Shown here: positions 44,480 through 55,400 of the stretch, in pieces
Numbering within the stretch: position 1 is the stretch's first letter
How the letters are laid out: each line of letters starts with the position of its first letter
Assembly (NCBI GenBank): GCA_964019335.1
Contig: OZ025696.1
Span: 248,001-312,000 of the forward strand
Length of the DNA: 64,000 nt
Origin: Diplonema japonicum
Taxonomy: Eukaryota; Euglenozoa; Diplonemea; Diplonemida; Diplonemidae
Direction of reading: 5' to 3'
Made by a program: the position numbers and the translations under genes
The notes under the pieces: model-generated
What the model was told of the DNA's origin: nothing
Seen by the model: the letters and a program-made list of their open reading frames with translations, nothing else
The model's database searches: none

Positions 44480-45971
44480 ACCTCTATACTGTCAAAGGCA
44501 AACGTGATCGAAGATTCGGTCTGCCCGGACACAGTGGCGGTTAGAGGTGCAAAGAGGGACTTCAGGTGCTCGACAAGCTCTTCCTTAGTCGCTGAAATCA
44601 AATCTGTATTGCATTTCAAAAAAAAAAAAAAAAAAAAAAAAAGAAAGTTTTCAAACCTTTTGGAACGTTACAAGTAGCACACTTACTTGGTGGAGGAGAG
44701 ATGGGGTACGACTCTGGAATTGCCCGCTCAGCAGAAGTACACATAAAATGCTCTAAACCAGAATTCGCGCCCCGCCAATTTGTAGCATTTGCATGTTTCG
44801 ACTGTTTCACCTTTAACCTAGCCTCTCCCAATGCGCAACTGTCCAGAGCATTAATGGCATTGTTTGCAGCATAAGTATCGGTGTATTGTACAAGGGCGCA
44901 GTCGGGCCGTTTCTGCAGGATTTTAACTGCAATAAGCTTTCCGTAGATTCCAACAAGCCCCCACAGCTCCGTGGCGGTCATGTTCGCGGGCAAGCCGGAA
45001 ATCAAAACACAGTCCCCAACCCTTCCCACAGCGTTGTTTGCTGACGGGGCCGGTATTTTACCTTGATAGGCCGGGTCTTGCTTGGGCTCAAGCCAACCGT
45101 CTCCAATGTTCTTACCCCACAAAAAGGACTTAACCGGCCATGTATTCGCAGAACACACCGCACTTCTCTGATCATCAGGTGTTTTCTTAATGGTGTTGTT
45201 GATGGAGGTGAAGTCCCTGTTCCGGTGGTCCGCGCGTGGGAAGGTGAGCTGAAGGTGGGATGACAGCATGATGGCCAGTTCTGCATTGTACATTATCCGC
45301 CCGTTAAGGTACCCCATCGCACGTAGTGCGTCTTCAGGCGTCGAATATTGTAGCAACGCTTGTAGGTTGGTGTCCTTGTAGAAAATCGAGATCTTCTCAA
45401 CAATCCCGAACTGGGAAAACGTCCAAAAAATATCGTCCGCGCTCGGCTCCGACGTGCTTCCACGCAACACAACAAGTAGACAGCACCCAGGAGGTTTTGC
45501 TGGATCTTCTGCAGCAGGTGGCGGCGGCGGCGGCGGTGTAGCCGATCTCTGTTGCTGCTGTTGCTGTTTCAACAACTGCATTGAAAGAAGCTGTAAAACC
45601 GGATTGTTTAAAACCTGCGAGATCCCAGGGGACTTCAAGGAATTGAGCAGCATCGCCGCTCCAATGATATCTTGCTGCTGAGGCTGCCCTGGGGGTGGCG
45701 GGGATGTTGTTGCAGATTGCTGTTGTTGTTGCTGTTGTGATTGGGATGGTGGCTCGCTTGTCTCATCTTTTCCTTCCTGGAGCTTTCTCTTGCCTCCTAC
45801 TATCTTGCAGTTTACCGGTTTAAGTGCTATATCTCCGCTTGGTAATCTGACTACTAACCGGTCTGCTTGAGCGCAAATGACTGCTCCTCGTTCCCCGTTT
45901 AGATCCTTGTTCGTCGACAATCCGGCCACTTCTACTAGTGTTCCTTCACAAAAGTCGTAAAGGGTCGTCAT
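44325..45971 (-). CDS. PTB / hnRNP-L-type RNA-binding protein (3 exons)
   Basis: Exons 44687-45971, 44482-44603 and 44325-44411 join to 497 residues. The N-terminus is followed by Gln-rich, Pro-rich stretches (about 75-165). RRMs follow. LRGSTSEPSADDIFWTFSQ...LQALLQYSTPEDALRAMGYLNGR, with the trailing HRNRDFTSI, is the PTB RRM2 pattern (FxALLQY...SRDYT). Next, VLISGLPANMTATELWGLVGIYG...CALVQYTD is an RRM3-like unit. The spliced exons 2-3 complete the last RRM (KEELVEHLKSLFAP...AFDSIEDSVDAICKVNG) ending FKMKMCFW, close to hnRNP-L. Introns: 83 bases (GTAAGT...TACAG) and 70 bases (GTGTTC...TTACAG), each with a long T tract. Role: binding pyrimidine tracts to regulate splicing or mRNA stability. 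An alternative acceptor 12 bases on would also keep frame. Confidence 0.9.
44412..44481 (-). other. PTB intron 2 (70 bases)
   Basis: GTGTTC, then a T run of about 42, then AAAGTATATTTTTTACAG. Frame is kept through the join SIE-DSV. Confidence 0.85.
44604..44686 (-). other. PTB intron 1 (83 bases)
   Basis: GTAAGTGTGC at the start, a T run of about 25, then GAAATGCAATACAG. The exon 1 end leaves one base in phase 1, which the second exon completes (Asn). Confidence 0.85.
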
Positions 45972-46795
45972 TTTTTCCGGGTTTTTTTTTTTGTTTTTTT
46001 TTTTTTTTTCCCTTCTTCTCCCCGCCCTCTTCCGGGCGGCTCCCCCTCCTTCCCCCCTCCTCTCCCTCCTCCCTCCCTCCCACCTCTTTTTCTTTTTTTG
46101 CAGTGGGGTGAAGGATAAAAAAAAAATTGAAAAAAAAAGAAAGAGAATTGGAGGGGAGAAAATTCAGGCGCCTTTTTTTTTTTTTTTTTATTTCACTCTT
46201 CAGAAATTACTTCACGCACTGGGGGGCCCATTACTTCACGCTAAATCTCATTACTTCACGGTGAAATAATGGCCTGTTTTCCGTGAAGTAATAGGGAGTT
46301 TCCGTTAAATAATATGCCTCGGTAGGCCAATTTTTGCCTCGGTTCGGTTCCCAGTGGGCTACTTTTTCCTCTCAGTTTGCTATTTCCCCCCAGGTTCAGC
46401 TCAATTTGCCAACTTTTGCCTCGGCTCAGTTCCAAGTTGGACTACTTTTTCCTCCCAATTTGCCCACTTTTGGCTAGGCCTTGTTCCCAGTTTCTGGGAG
46501 TAACTCTTCTGTGGGTAAGGGTGACTTAGTCAGCTTACCCAAGCTCCCCAAATGACTTCAAAATACCGAAGCAGCAGAAAAAAAGGAGCCAGCGGCCGCG
46601 CCAGGTATGAGAAGGCCTGATTAGAGATGGTGGCAGTGGCAATGCCAGCGACAGCGGCAGCTCTTAGTCAACAAAAGGAGGAAAAACAACTTGTATTGTA
46701 ACCTTTGTAACCCCTCTCTTGTTGTACCCCCTTGTCACCCTGTTGTGCCCCTCGTGGTGAAGTAATTTCAGAGTGTCGTGAAATAAAACCACTTA
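45972..46795. repeat. Gene-free region with hairpins and diverged tandem repeats
   Basis: 46210-46300 carries several ATTACTTCACG units, two of them inverted to form a hairpin (about 46250-46291). 46330-46480 holds two diverged copies, about 73 bases apart, of a unit containing TTTGCCTCGG and GGCTACTTTTTCCTC. The remainder to 46795 is unassigned sequence with no open frame of note. Confidence 0.55.
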
Positions 46796-46900
46796 CCTAC
46801 CGCCAAGTAATGCTTTACCGACCTCTGCGGGCCCTCGACGGTAAAATGCGGAACCGAGAGGTCGGTAAAGTCATTACTTGTTGGCGGTAAATAGCTATTT
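46781..46900. mobile_element. Foldback element 2
   Basis: Arms 46800-46826 (CCGCCAAGTAATG, TTTACCGACCTCT) and 46857-46887 (AGAGGTCGGTAAA, CATTACTTG, GGCGG) are inverted repeats with a loop of about 30 bases. Bounded by AAATAAAAC on the left and AAATAGCTATTTTTT on the right, the same flanks as elements 1 and 3. Confidence 0.75.
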
Positions 46901-46906
46901 TTTTTC

Positions 46907-47218
46907 ATTTCACTCTTCGTCATTTTTTTTCTTCACTCACTAGGGGGCCCTCATTATTTTAACGCGAAAACGCCCCATAATTTTTAACTAGTTAAAAATT
47001 ATGGGGCGTTAAAAAAAAATATGAGATTTTAGAGTGTTAGATTGTGGGGCTTCAGAGTGAAAAAAAAAACGGGCCTTGTCGTGGAAAAAAAATGGACCCA
47101 ACTCCCCGAAAAGTTCTTTTGCGGGTGGGGTATTTTGACTATTTCTGACCCCGTATTACCTTAGGGAAATCCTCAGTGAAAGCAGTGAAGAGTGCCTCAA
47201 AATGACGAAGAGTGAAAT
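46907..47218. mobile_element. MITE with CTCTTCGTCAT terminal inverted repeats, copy 1
   Basis: Left end ATTTCACTCTTCGTCATTTT, right end AATGACGAAGAGTGAAAT. No coding capacity. The interior carries a 42-base perfect palindrome and ATTTTGACTATTTCTGACC-like sequence shared with the copy at 27660-27876 (inverted). It is wedged between foldback elements 2 and 3, sharing AAATAAAAC with their left flanks. Confidence 0.78.
46969..47010. repeat. 42-base perfect palindrome
   Basis: The left arm begins AACGCCCCATAATTTTT and the centre is AACTAGTT (centre between 46989 and 46990); the right arm is the exact reverse complement. The related MITE at 27660 keeps only part of it (about TTTTAACTAGTTAAA), so the perfect symmetry is copy-specific or recently restored. 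Confidence 0.9.
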
Positions 47219-47370
47219 AAAACGACTTACTTGCCGCCAAATGAGCCATTATTTAACACTCGTTACCGGTTTTTTCCACGAGGCCCGCAGCGGGCCCTCG
47301 TGCAAAAAATTCGGGAACTCGAGTTAAATAATGACTCATAATTTGTTGGCAATAAATAGCTATTTTTTGC
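47212..47370. mobile_element. Foldback element 3
   Basis: Arms at about 47232-47262 (TGCCGCCAAATGAG, ATTATTTAACACTCG) and 47319-47352 (CTCGAGTTAAATAATGACTCAT, TTGTTGGCAA) are imperfect inverted repeats. The loop holds a second hairpin (GGCCCGC-AGCGGGCC). Left flank AAATAAAACGACTTACTTG, right flank AAATAGCTATTTTTT. Confidence 0.72.
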
Positions 47371-47417
47371 GCACTAACGGAAGAAGCAAAAAAAAAAAAA
47401 AAAAGAAAAAAAAAAGA

Positions 47418-48850
47418 AATTGATAAATTTCGGTGTGCGGGTGGGTGCTCACCGTTCAGGGAGAAATTCACACTAATCGGTCACCGTTCTGCGGTTGCTG
47501 TCTGGTGCCTGCGGTGGCTGTTTGTCGCGATGAGATGGACGGCATCTGGGCGAGAAACATCGCTTGGAGTTGTGCTAGGTAGGGGGCGGTTTGGCTCGAG
47601 AAGAAGATTGGTCCCCTGTTGTAGCCGTGTGTCGTCGGGCCCCCAAGATGTCGAAGGGTGTGTCCTTGTCTTTGCGTTGGCGGGGAAAGCATTCTTCCCA
47701 CTCTTTGCTGTGCACTTCTGAATACGTCCTAAGATGTATCGCATCCTTCCAGCCTTCTCTGTGAGCCAGTCCTGGTCGTCGAGGGGTCCAGCCAAGGACT
47801 GCCGGGTGGCCTGCTCGTGCGAGCTCCATCGTCATGACGTCAACTTCCTGCCTGCGTACCATCTTAGGCTTTTCAGCCACCTGAGGACGCTCTTCATGTA
47901 GAACATTAGGACCTTTCCCGACGCTCCGTTCGATTTCAACAGCTCCACTGTGGGCACAGTGTGCTGCTTCCCCGTTGTGATCTCATCCCACGGGTTGGTG
48001 GTGAGGATTCTGGTGCTCCGTTCAGCCGCTCTGGCGTCTCGTCTTGACACGACATCCAACAGGTATCGTTGCACGACTGCCGCCTGTTGCTTCGCAGCCC
48101 CCGTTGCGCCCCTTGGAATGATCCCGTGGAGGGCGGTCACTGCAGGTAGGTCACTTCGTGTCATCCCGCCATATCCTTTGTTTGTCAGGGCAGCTCTCGC
48201 TGGTGCACATTCCCACAGGGCGTGCTCCGTGACTTCTGTCGTCGTCTGGCATCGATGGTCGCAGACGTCGCACGCAAGAGACGAGCTTTCCACACCCTCA
48301 CGTTCATTTAATTGCTTCCGCGTAAACCTTCAATGAAGGACCACCCCTTGTTCAGGAAGGGTAAGACCCCTAACGGCCCCCTCTCCTCGTCGTCCTCTCG
48401 CTCCCAGTACAGTGCAACAATCTCATTGGCTCGCTGCCACAGCAGTGGGGAGGTGAGGCTCTCTCGCACCAGGCAGTTCACCGTGTTGTGTCTTCGCTTG
48501 TGGATATGCTGTGTGTCCAGGTAACAGCACATAGAGCACAGCCATCGGGGATCTCATCCTGAAGCGCGGCCCCTACAGGGAAGTCACCGTCGCTGTACAG
48601 AGCTTCCTCAGCTGGTTGTCAGACAGCGCAGCGTAGGTCGTACCGTATAGACAGGATGCCCGTCAGCATTGCCGTTCCCAAAGCTTAGTGGCAATGCACC
48701 AAGCCGGGGCAAACGGCCTTTGGCGGAATGTAGCTTGTCCAAACTATGCTTCCCGTTCATGTTCAGGATCACGCCAAGTGCCTGATCCCCTTCGTCACTC
48801 TGAACGATGAGCCTGCGCACTTCAACCTAGGGCTGCTCTCATCCTTCGTG
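47418..48850 (-). mobile_element. LINE subfamily 1, copy 2 (truncated, deleted inside)
   Basis: The 3' end and the C-terminal frame (47832-48293) match the LINE at 13.2-16.3 kb almost base for base. About 230 bases are then missing relative to copy 1 (junction near 48320), and further small deletions break the remaining RT sequence (48308-48820). No RT catalytic core remains. Ends on its sense strand in a T/C run at 47393-47416. Confidence 0.85.
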
Positions 48851-49166
48851 AGAAAGCTTGTGACTTGTTAGAGAAGGGACTTGGGATCAGGTGTCACAGA
48901 AGGGGAAGAATTGAACCCAGAACCTAAGCGTACTTGGGCACGTAATCTCGATCTTCCCTTCCCGGAATTAATTGTTTTACAGCATGTATTTGCTTAAGTA
49001 CAAAAAAGAAAAAGAAAAAGAAAAAGAAAAAGAGAAAAGAAAAGAAAGGGAAGAATAAAAAAGAAAATAATAAGAAAGGAAGGAAATTGAAGGGAGCGGG
49101 GGTGGGCACAGTGGAGAATGGAAATTCATCAGGCCCTTACCCCTCCCTCCTAAGAATGAATAGCTA

Positions 49167-49208
<42 letters not shown>

Positions 49209-49499
49209 AGAAAGAGGAACTGGCCGTTGTTTGTACGTGCCGGGTAAAACCTGGAGAAGTTTGTCAACCCGAAACACGTTGCCAACGTTCCCCTTTTGTT
49301 TAGACAAGTCAAAGACTCGTTCTTGCAAAAGAGGAACTGGCCGTTGTTTGTACGTGCCGGTCCATATAAAAAACGCCCTCCGCCCTCCCCTCTAAATGTA
49401 AAGTGAATCATTCCTTTTGTTCCTTTTCCTTTTTTTTTTTTTTTTTGAAGAGAAGGGTCCGGGCAAAATTAAAGTGGTCTTGAACCAAACTAAAAAGGG
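48851..49499. repeat. Gene-free region with two copies of a dispersed repeat
   Basis: 49211-49335 carries GGAACTGGCCGTTGTTTG through TCAAAGACTCGTTCTTGCAA, followed directly by the start of a second copy (49329-49363) that breaks off. 50766-50868 is another near-identical copy across the DIRS-like element. The rest is A- and T-rich low complexity (AAAAAG units at about 49007-49040). Confidence 0.7.
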
Positions 49500-50763
49500 A
49501 ACTGCACGGCTGTCTAACAATGAACCTTCTGAGAGGTTAGTCTCGTATACCGATCTGCGAGATTCTCGGCATACAGGCCACATAAACCAGCTCTAGCTGG
49601 CACCCGCTGTTGGTGAGCATGGTCTGGAGCAACGCCAACCAATGCATAGTGGTTGCGTCCAGAGAAAAGCCACGAGTCACGTAGCCGATGACTGCCTTGT
49701 TGTCGCACTGTGCTATAACCCTCGCGTTATTTTCACGCTGAGTTATCCAGTGGACCAAGCGAACCACCCCGAACAGCTCCTTCAGGTGTATGTCCACACC
49801 CGATAGGCAAGGTGGGAACACACCATAGACAGCAGTGCCTCCATACACAAAGCCCCAACCCACAGCGCTCGCGTCCGACACCCTTGAGTAGCCTTGCCAG
49901 AGGGGGACGCCAAGCCAGCCAGTCGTTAGCCCTAACGACCGCAAGCAGCTTAGTCATAAGCTGACGCACCGAATCATCGAGCTCCACCGGAGTCATCCAC
50001 AGCTGTTTCCCAGCCACACGACCCTGCGACGCCACCAGTGACATCCACTTCAAGATCACCGCCAACTCGGCAAAGGGGGACAGAGTGACGTATTGGCGCC
50101 AAATCAGGATACCCGCCAACTTCCACCAGGCCCTGACCGGGGCCTTCCGTTCCGCCAATAATTGAGCGGCAGGCCCATCAACCTTGCACCCAAGCGGGGT
50201 CGAGACGCCAACGGCTCGCGACCAGGTCAAACTCCAGCCCCAGCGCCACCAACCTCCTGGAGGCTCGCCTCGTTCGCCTAGGGGGATGGAGAACTGGAAA
50301 AAGAAAGCCCGGTAATCGAACTCACAGGCCCAACTCTGCGACAGCACCCCGTCGATGATGTCCCTGTATTTCGCTGCTCAGCGATCTGAGCGAAGACCAA
50401 GCGGAGACTCTCCGCATTGGTTTGGACCTCACTGAGGTCTGGTGATGGAGAGGACTCCACCTCCGGGTCCGTCTGGACCAAAGCTTCACCAAGCTTTTTA
50501 ACCGCCCAAATGCATGGGGGGCACACCCACTGGGTGGAATCTTCCACTGGAAGAAACGCCTGACTTAGGGGTGGCGGGCAGCGAGAGGACAAACATGTCC
50601 TCTGCCCTTTAGCGCCACACCTCGCACAGTGCACCGCAGTGTCACCGTGCGAGGTGTCGCACTCCTCGAAGATGCAATCCGCGAGGTGAGGGGCGCGAGT
50701 GCTTCCCGATGGGTACTCGAGGTCCGCGTATTGGACCAGATCATCCCAGTCTAGTGCCGTCAT
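49500..50763 (-). mobile_element. DIRS-like retroelement, internally deleted
   Basis: Reading along minus: a start MTALDWDDLVQYADLEYPS, a Cys/His-rich PHD-like region (HCARCGAKGQ...WVCPPCIW), an RT-like motif A (CEFDYRAFFFQFSIP), then in shifted frames a connection region and an RNase-H-like part (SDASAVGWGFVYGG, LKELFGVVRLVHW, VIAQCDNKAVIGYV). The order and RNase H flavour fit DIRS/tyrosine-recombinase retroelements. The RT core with YxDD is missing, the frames are broken, and no recombinase is seen. The partner fragment lies inverted at 10211-10815. Confidence 0.72.
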
Positions 50764-50765
50764 TT

Positions 50766-50868
50766 TTGTTTGTACGTGCCGGGTAAAACCTGGAGAAGTT
50801 TGTCAACCCGAAACACGTTGCCAACGTTCCCCTTTTGTTTAGACAAGTCAAAGACTCGTTCTTGCAAC
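50766..50868. repeat. Dispersed short repeat, copy flanking the DIRS-like element
   Basis: GTTTGTACGTGCCGGGTAAA to GACTCGTTCTTGCAA is virtually identical to 49231-49335. The two copies bracket the DIRS-like element in direct orientation. Confidence 0.8.
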
Positions 50869-52474
50869 ATTTATAAAAAAAGGGGGGGAACGTTTGGCTT
50901 ATTTTTCTTTTTTTTTGGCAAGCCGGCTGAAGTCGCATCAAAGCTGCCTTGTCTCTTTCTTTTTTTTTTTTTGCGGTAAAAAAACTACTATTTTTTTTTT
51001 TCTTTCTTGTTCAAGCAGAAAAGAAACAGTAATAATATTCTGTTCAACAAATGGGAATATTAACGCCGTGAGGAAGGGAGAAAAAAAAAAAAAAAAAAGA
51101 AGAAGAAGAAGAAAAGCAGTTTCTTCTTTAGGTGGTGGGGATAACATGGAAGAATATAAGAAATACATCTTATTTTTTTTCTTGTTCATGCAAAAAAAAA
51201 AAAAAAAAAGAAAAAAGGTGGTTCTGAAATCTTTTTGGAGGAAGGATTTTTTTCCAAGGACAAAGCACATGGCGGAGGTGGGGGTGTTAAAAAAAAAAAC
51301 GAAAAGAAAAACAATATTTCTGTTAACGGAAGGGGAAGAGAAAAGAAAAAGAAACCGGTACGAGGGCGTTCTAGCGCCCCGTAAAAAGTCTCTGCCTTCC
51401 CTTTGGAATGCGAGAAAAACAAACTAGTCCGGCGCTCCATTTTTGTTTGTGCGCACAAGCGGCAAAAAAAAAAAAGAAAAAAAAATGGGGTTTTGAATGC
51501 AACACTAGGTGGCGTTAAGCGTGCAATGAAGCACGAACTACCTACTTGATTACAGGGGCTCCTCGGCCGAGCAGTAGCTTCTTCTGCGTTCCGCGTCGTG
51601 TCCTTAATGCGTGCGGTGTGCTCAACCCTAGCCGGGGCGTCCCGGGTAACCAAGATTCTGCGCTCGTGCAGTTTGCTGCCTGTTCGTCACCCTGAGCATC
51701 TGCGTTACGTTCTTCCACTCGGGCGCTACCGGTGATGACCGACGAGGAGGTCAACAGCGAACAACACATCTGATGTACTTCTTATATTTCCATGTTATCC
51801 CCACCACCCTTAAAAAAAAGGAAGAGTCTTTTAAAAAGTTCCTGTAAGTACAAATCATTAGCACCCCCCTTTTCACAGCATCTTTTTCCTTTCCTTTTAA
51901 AAATAAAAAATAAAGAGAAGTGAATGCGAAGGAAATGTTTTCACGGCGAAATTACAGCGGTGTTTCTTAAAAGATAAAGATGCACGCCGCCACCTCTCTG
52001 TTGTAAATAATACAAAAATGCCCCCCCCCCCCCACCCCCTCTCCCCTGGTATATCTGAAAGGTTTCTTTTACTTTTCTTTCTGGATTAGGAGAGTATGGG
52101 GAGGGGGGAGGGCTACTTTTGTTTCTATCACAACATGTTTTAAAAAAAGAAACCCCCCCCCCCTTTTCAAAAAGAAAAAGAGTCGGCTGACCGGTTCTGC
52201 AAGCCGTTTTAACTTCAAAAAATCTTTTTTTCTTGGTGAGAGATATAAAGCGTATTGCGTTTTATGTACTAAAGAAAAGGTAGTCTGCGATTTTAGTGGT
52301 GCCATGCAGTATGTGACACAGGGACCACTCTTGTGAAGCTGTGCTCCGAGACCTTTTAATACCTGTGGTAGAAAGCCCCGTAGAAAGTAAAAGTGGAGAG
52401 GTAAAGAAAGCTTTTTGAAATAGGGAGAGAGGACACCAACCGGAGAAAAAAAAAAAGAGACCTTGTAGCAGAAG
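50869..52474. other. Gene-free region with dispersed repeat
   Basis: 51688-51805 matches 40173-40290 (GATGTACTTCTTATATTTCC and neighbours). On minus it gives a short frame (51542-51769) without recognisable domains. The rest is homopolymer-rich, with nothing coding; 52150-52474 before the cyclase stop codon is unassigned 3' spacer. Confidence 0.55.
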
Positions 52475-55400
52475 CTACGAAAGATCCTCAACATGGTTCA
52501 AGACGAGCTCTGTGAAGTTTTCACGCGTTGTAATGACCCGCATCCGCACGTACATAATGGGGAGCTTCGTCCTTACATTGTTTTCTATGTTTTTCATTTC
52601 TGTAGTGTTTGGAACACAACTCCCTCCAAGCGAGCACCGAGCGTACTGCAGAACCAGGTGCAGCCCATCACCCCATTCGTCAAAAACCGAACGCAGCTTG
52701 TTGATGAAAGGCGACAGTTCATCTAGATAAGTCAATCCGCTGATCCTCTTCTGCTCGTCTGTCAATCCTCGGAGCCAAATGGTATCGATAAGCAAAATAA
52801 GAACAGGCACGATCAAAGGGTTCATCACATGATGCGGAATGTGGTCGATGGCCTCTCGCAACGGGTGGTCTAGTGCCGGGTCGCAGCTTGTAACCGCATG
52901 CGACATAAATGTTATGATGCTGTCGGTGGACTCCGACCACTCAGGCTGTTTGATTAAACACAACAGATTGTCGGAACCTGTAACTACTTGCGGGGCGTTG
53001 GGGTCGGCCTCCGAGTCAAAAGTCAGTTTCACAACTCTTCCAAGCAGCATTGCGGTCATGAAAAACGACTTATCCCTTGTTTTTCTGCTGATGTGCATGG
53101 CAGCATCTGCATATGACGCTGAGCAACCGCTTTTTCCATCGAGGAACGCAAACACCACCCGTAGCAGCAACATCATGCTGTCCGCCCTGTAAGTTCCCCG
53201 TGCGTCTGTGCTAAGTATCTTTGGTGTGAACTTCTTGGTGTACATGTGGCCTTTCACCGCTAGCATTGCTAGCAGAGTTGATATGCTAACTTTGTTGTAA
53301 ACGTCAACCTTTGTCCATGCGATGGCCGCGTGGTTGTGTTTCCCCAACAAGATAAGCTTGAAAGCAAGCGCAGCATTGTATATGCTAATGAGGGCAAGCG
53401 AATTACATTCAATCCGTCGTTTGCTTGCTTCCATAGCGCCCACTGCTCCAATGTACAGGTCTCTGTTGTTGAGCAGTACCGCAAGGTCAATGACGGGCAA
53501 GAATTCTTTAAGGGGCATGCTTTGCACCCTGGTGTATTTATTGCTTAATACCCATGTCAGCCATGGGAGTGACCGCTCGTTGGCTCCCAGCTGTTCGAGT
53601 TCATTGGCAGATGTTTTACACCACGATTGGATGAGAGATAAGCCGCTTTTCTTCATTCCAAGCACGACATTGAGGTCCAGTAGCATGTGTTGCCATTCGT
53701 CTTGGTGGCTTGATGATGTGATTTCGTATTTTGCCTCGGAGTCGCTGGTGTTGTCGAAATCTTGTTTCTTCGATGTGCTTTCCTGCGGAATGGATGAATC
53801 TTGCAAATCGATCAGTGTGTTGAGCAACTTGTGTGCCTCAAAAAAGTTCTGCTCGGACCATGCCTCGTCAAGCGCGCGCTCATACCACTCCTTCGCTTTT
53901 AACCGTCTATCAGCCTGGTGAAAATGGCACGCGATGATCGCATCCTCCAAGTGAAACGAAACTTGCTGTTGCTCCATCACAGTGGCGATGTGCAAGTGTG
54001 CTTCCCTCCTCTCCGATACGAGCATGTTGTTCTGCAGCACCTTCGGGAGGAGCATCGAGGAAAAGCACAGTTTCTGTCTTTCAGTCACCTTCAGAACCTT
54101 GCTGCCGATGAGCTGCGCGCACATCTTCTGCGATTTCTCTGGTGTCATCTCACTTTCGAAGAGCCGCGTGACAAGACGGCTGTCGATAAGATGCTCCATC
54201 AAGCTGAGAACCTTTAAGAACCTGCTGACAGATTCACCCAACTTGAGCATGATGTGGTCCAGCTGTCTCGTCACAATCGCAATAATCTGCGGCAGTTGTG
54301 CAAGGTAGCTGCCTATATTGTAGTCCTTGTCGACTAGCACCGTGACACCAACACTATTCCCCAACAGATCCTGCTCGATCAGGTGGTTGATGATAATTTC
54401 AGCTAGAAGCGGGCTGCCCTCGCTGTTCGTGAAGATCAAGTCGCTAAGATCAGTGTCCACCTTAGGTGTTTGAATGTAATGTCTGTAGTGCAGAATTGCG
54501 TCTGCTTTAGTCATGGGACCCAATTCAACGATCTCGCACTCCTGAGTGTCCAACCACTTCTGTGTTTTGCAGCCGCCGCGTCCTGTGCTGCCTGACAAGT
54601 CGGAGCACACAGTAGTTTGTGCATCCCCGAACCCTGTAGTGAAACTGCATACCATTACTACTTTATGGGTGACCCTCCTTACACTTTCTTGAATCAGGTT
54701 TAATGACGTCCAGTCCATCCACTGAATGCCGTCGATCATGATCGCGATCCCCCTGGTGCTGAGCGTCTTGCAGTGGCTGGTGAGGGCAGCCTCGAGAAGT
54801 CGCACCACATCTTCTGTGGTTTTCGGTTTGAGACCGACACCGCTTTGCAGGTTGTTAACGAGGTACTGAAGATCTGCACCCAGCGTGTTGAGCCACCCGG
54901 AAGAGCACACCTCGCCTTGTCGTGTTGCGTAGTCGTCTTTCCTTGGGGAGTTGGTGGTGTGTTTAAAAGCGAGACAAGTGAGCAGGGTCTCGATGCCGCC
55001 TAAAACGCGTGTCTCTTGACTGAACGAGATTAACAAACATGGGTGCTTAAAGTTATGAACGCAGTAAAGCAAAAAGGTCGTTTTGCCCACACCAGGATTT
55101 CCCTTTATGGCAAGCACCTTGAATGTGCTTGATTTGTACATCGAACACAGGAGTTCGTCAAGTTTCGTGATCTCCGTGGTGCGGCCTACCAGTGAGTCGA
55201 GTTGCTGGGATCCTGTTCGCACAAGCTTGACCGTTTCTCCTCCGATCGTGGACCGCTTTCTGTTGCTTTTGAACCACAGCTCGTTGGTGGCGGCAACGGT
55301 GCGCAGGTTCTTCGAAGACGGAGCACAGCCTCTAATCAATGGGTCCTGTTCTACCGTCAGTAACCCATTACTTGCATCGGAACTACACGTCTGCAAATTT

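Noticed and set aside
51542-51769. A 75-codon minus frame at the dispersed repeat
   Set aside because: The repeat also occurs at 40.2 kb without a matching protein-like context, and no start context or domain supports it.
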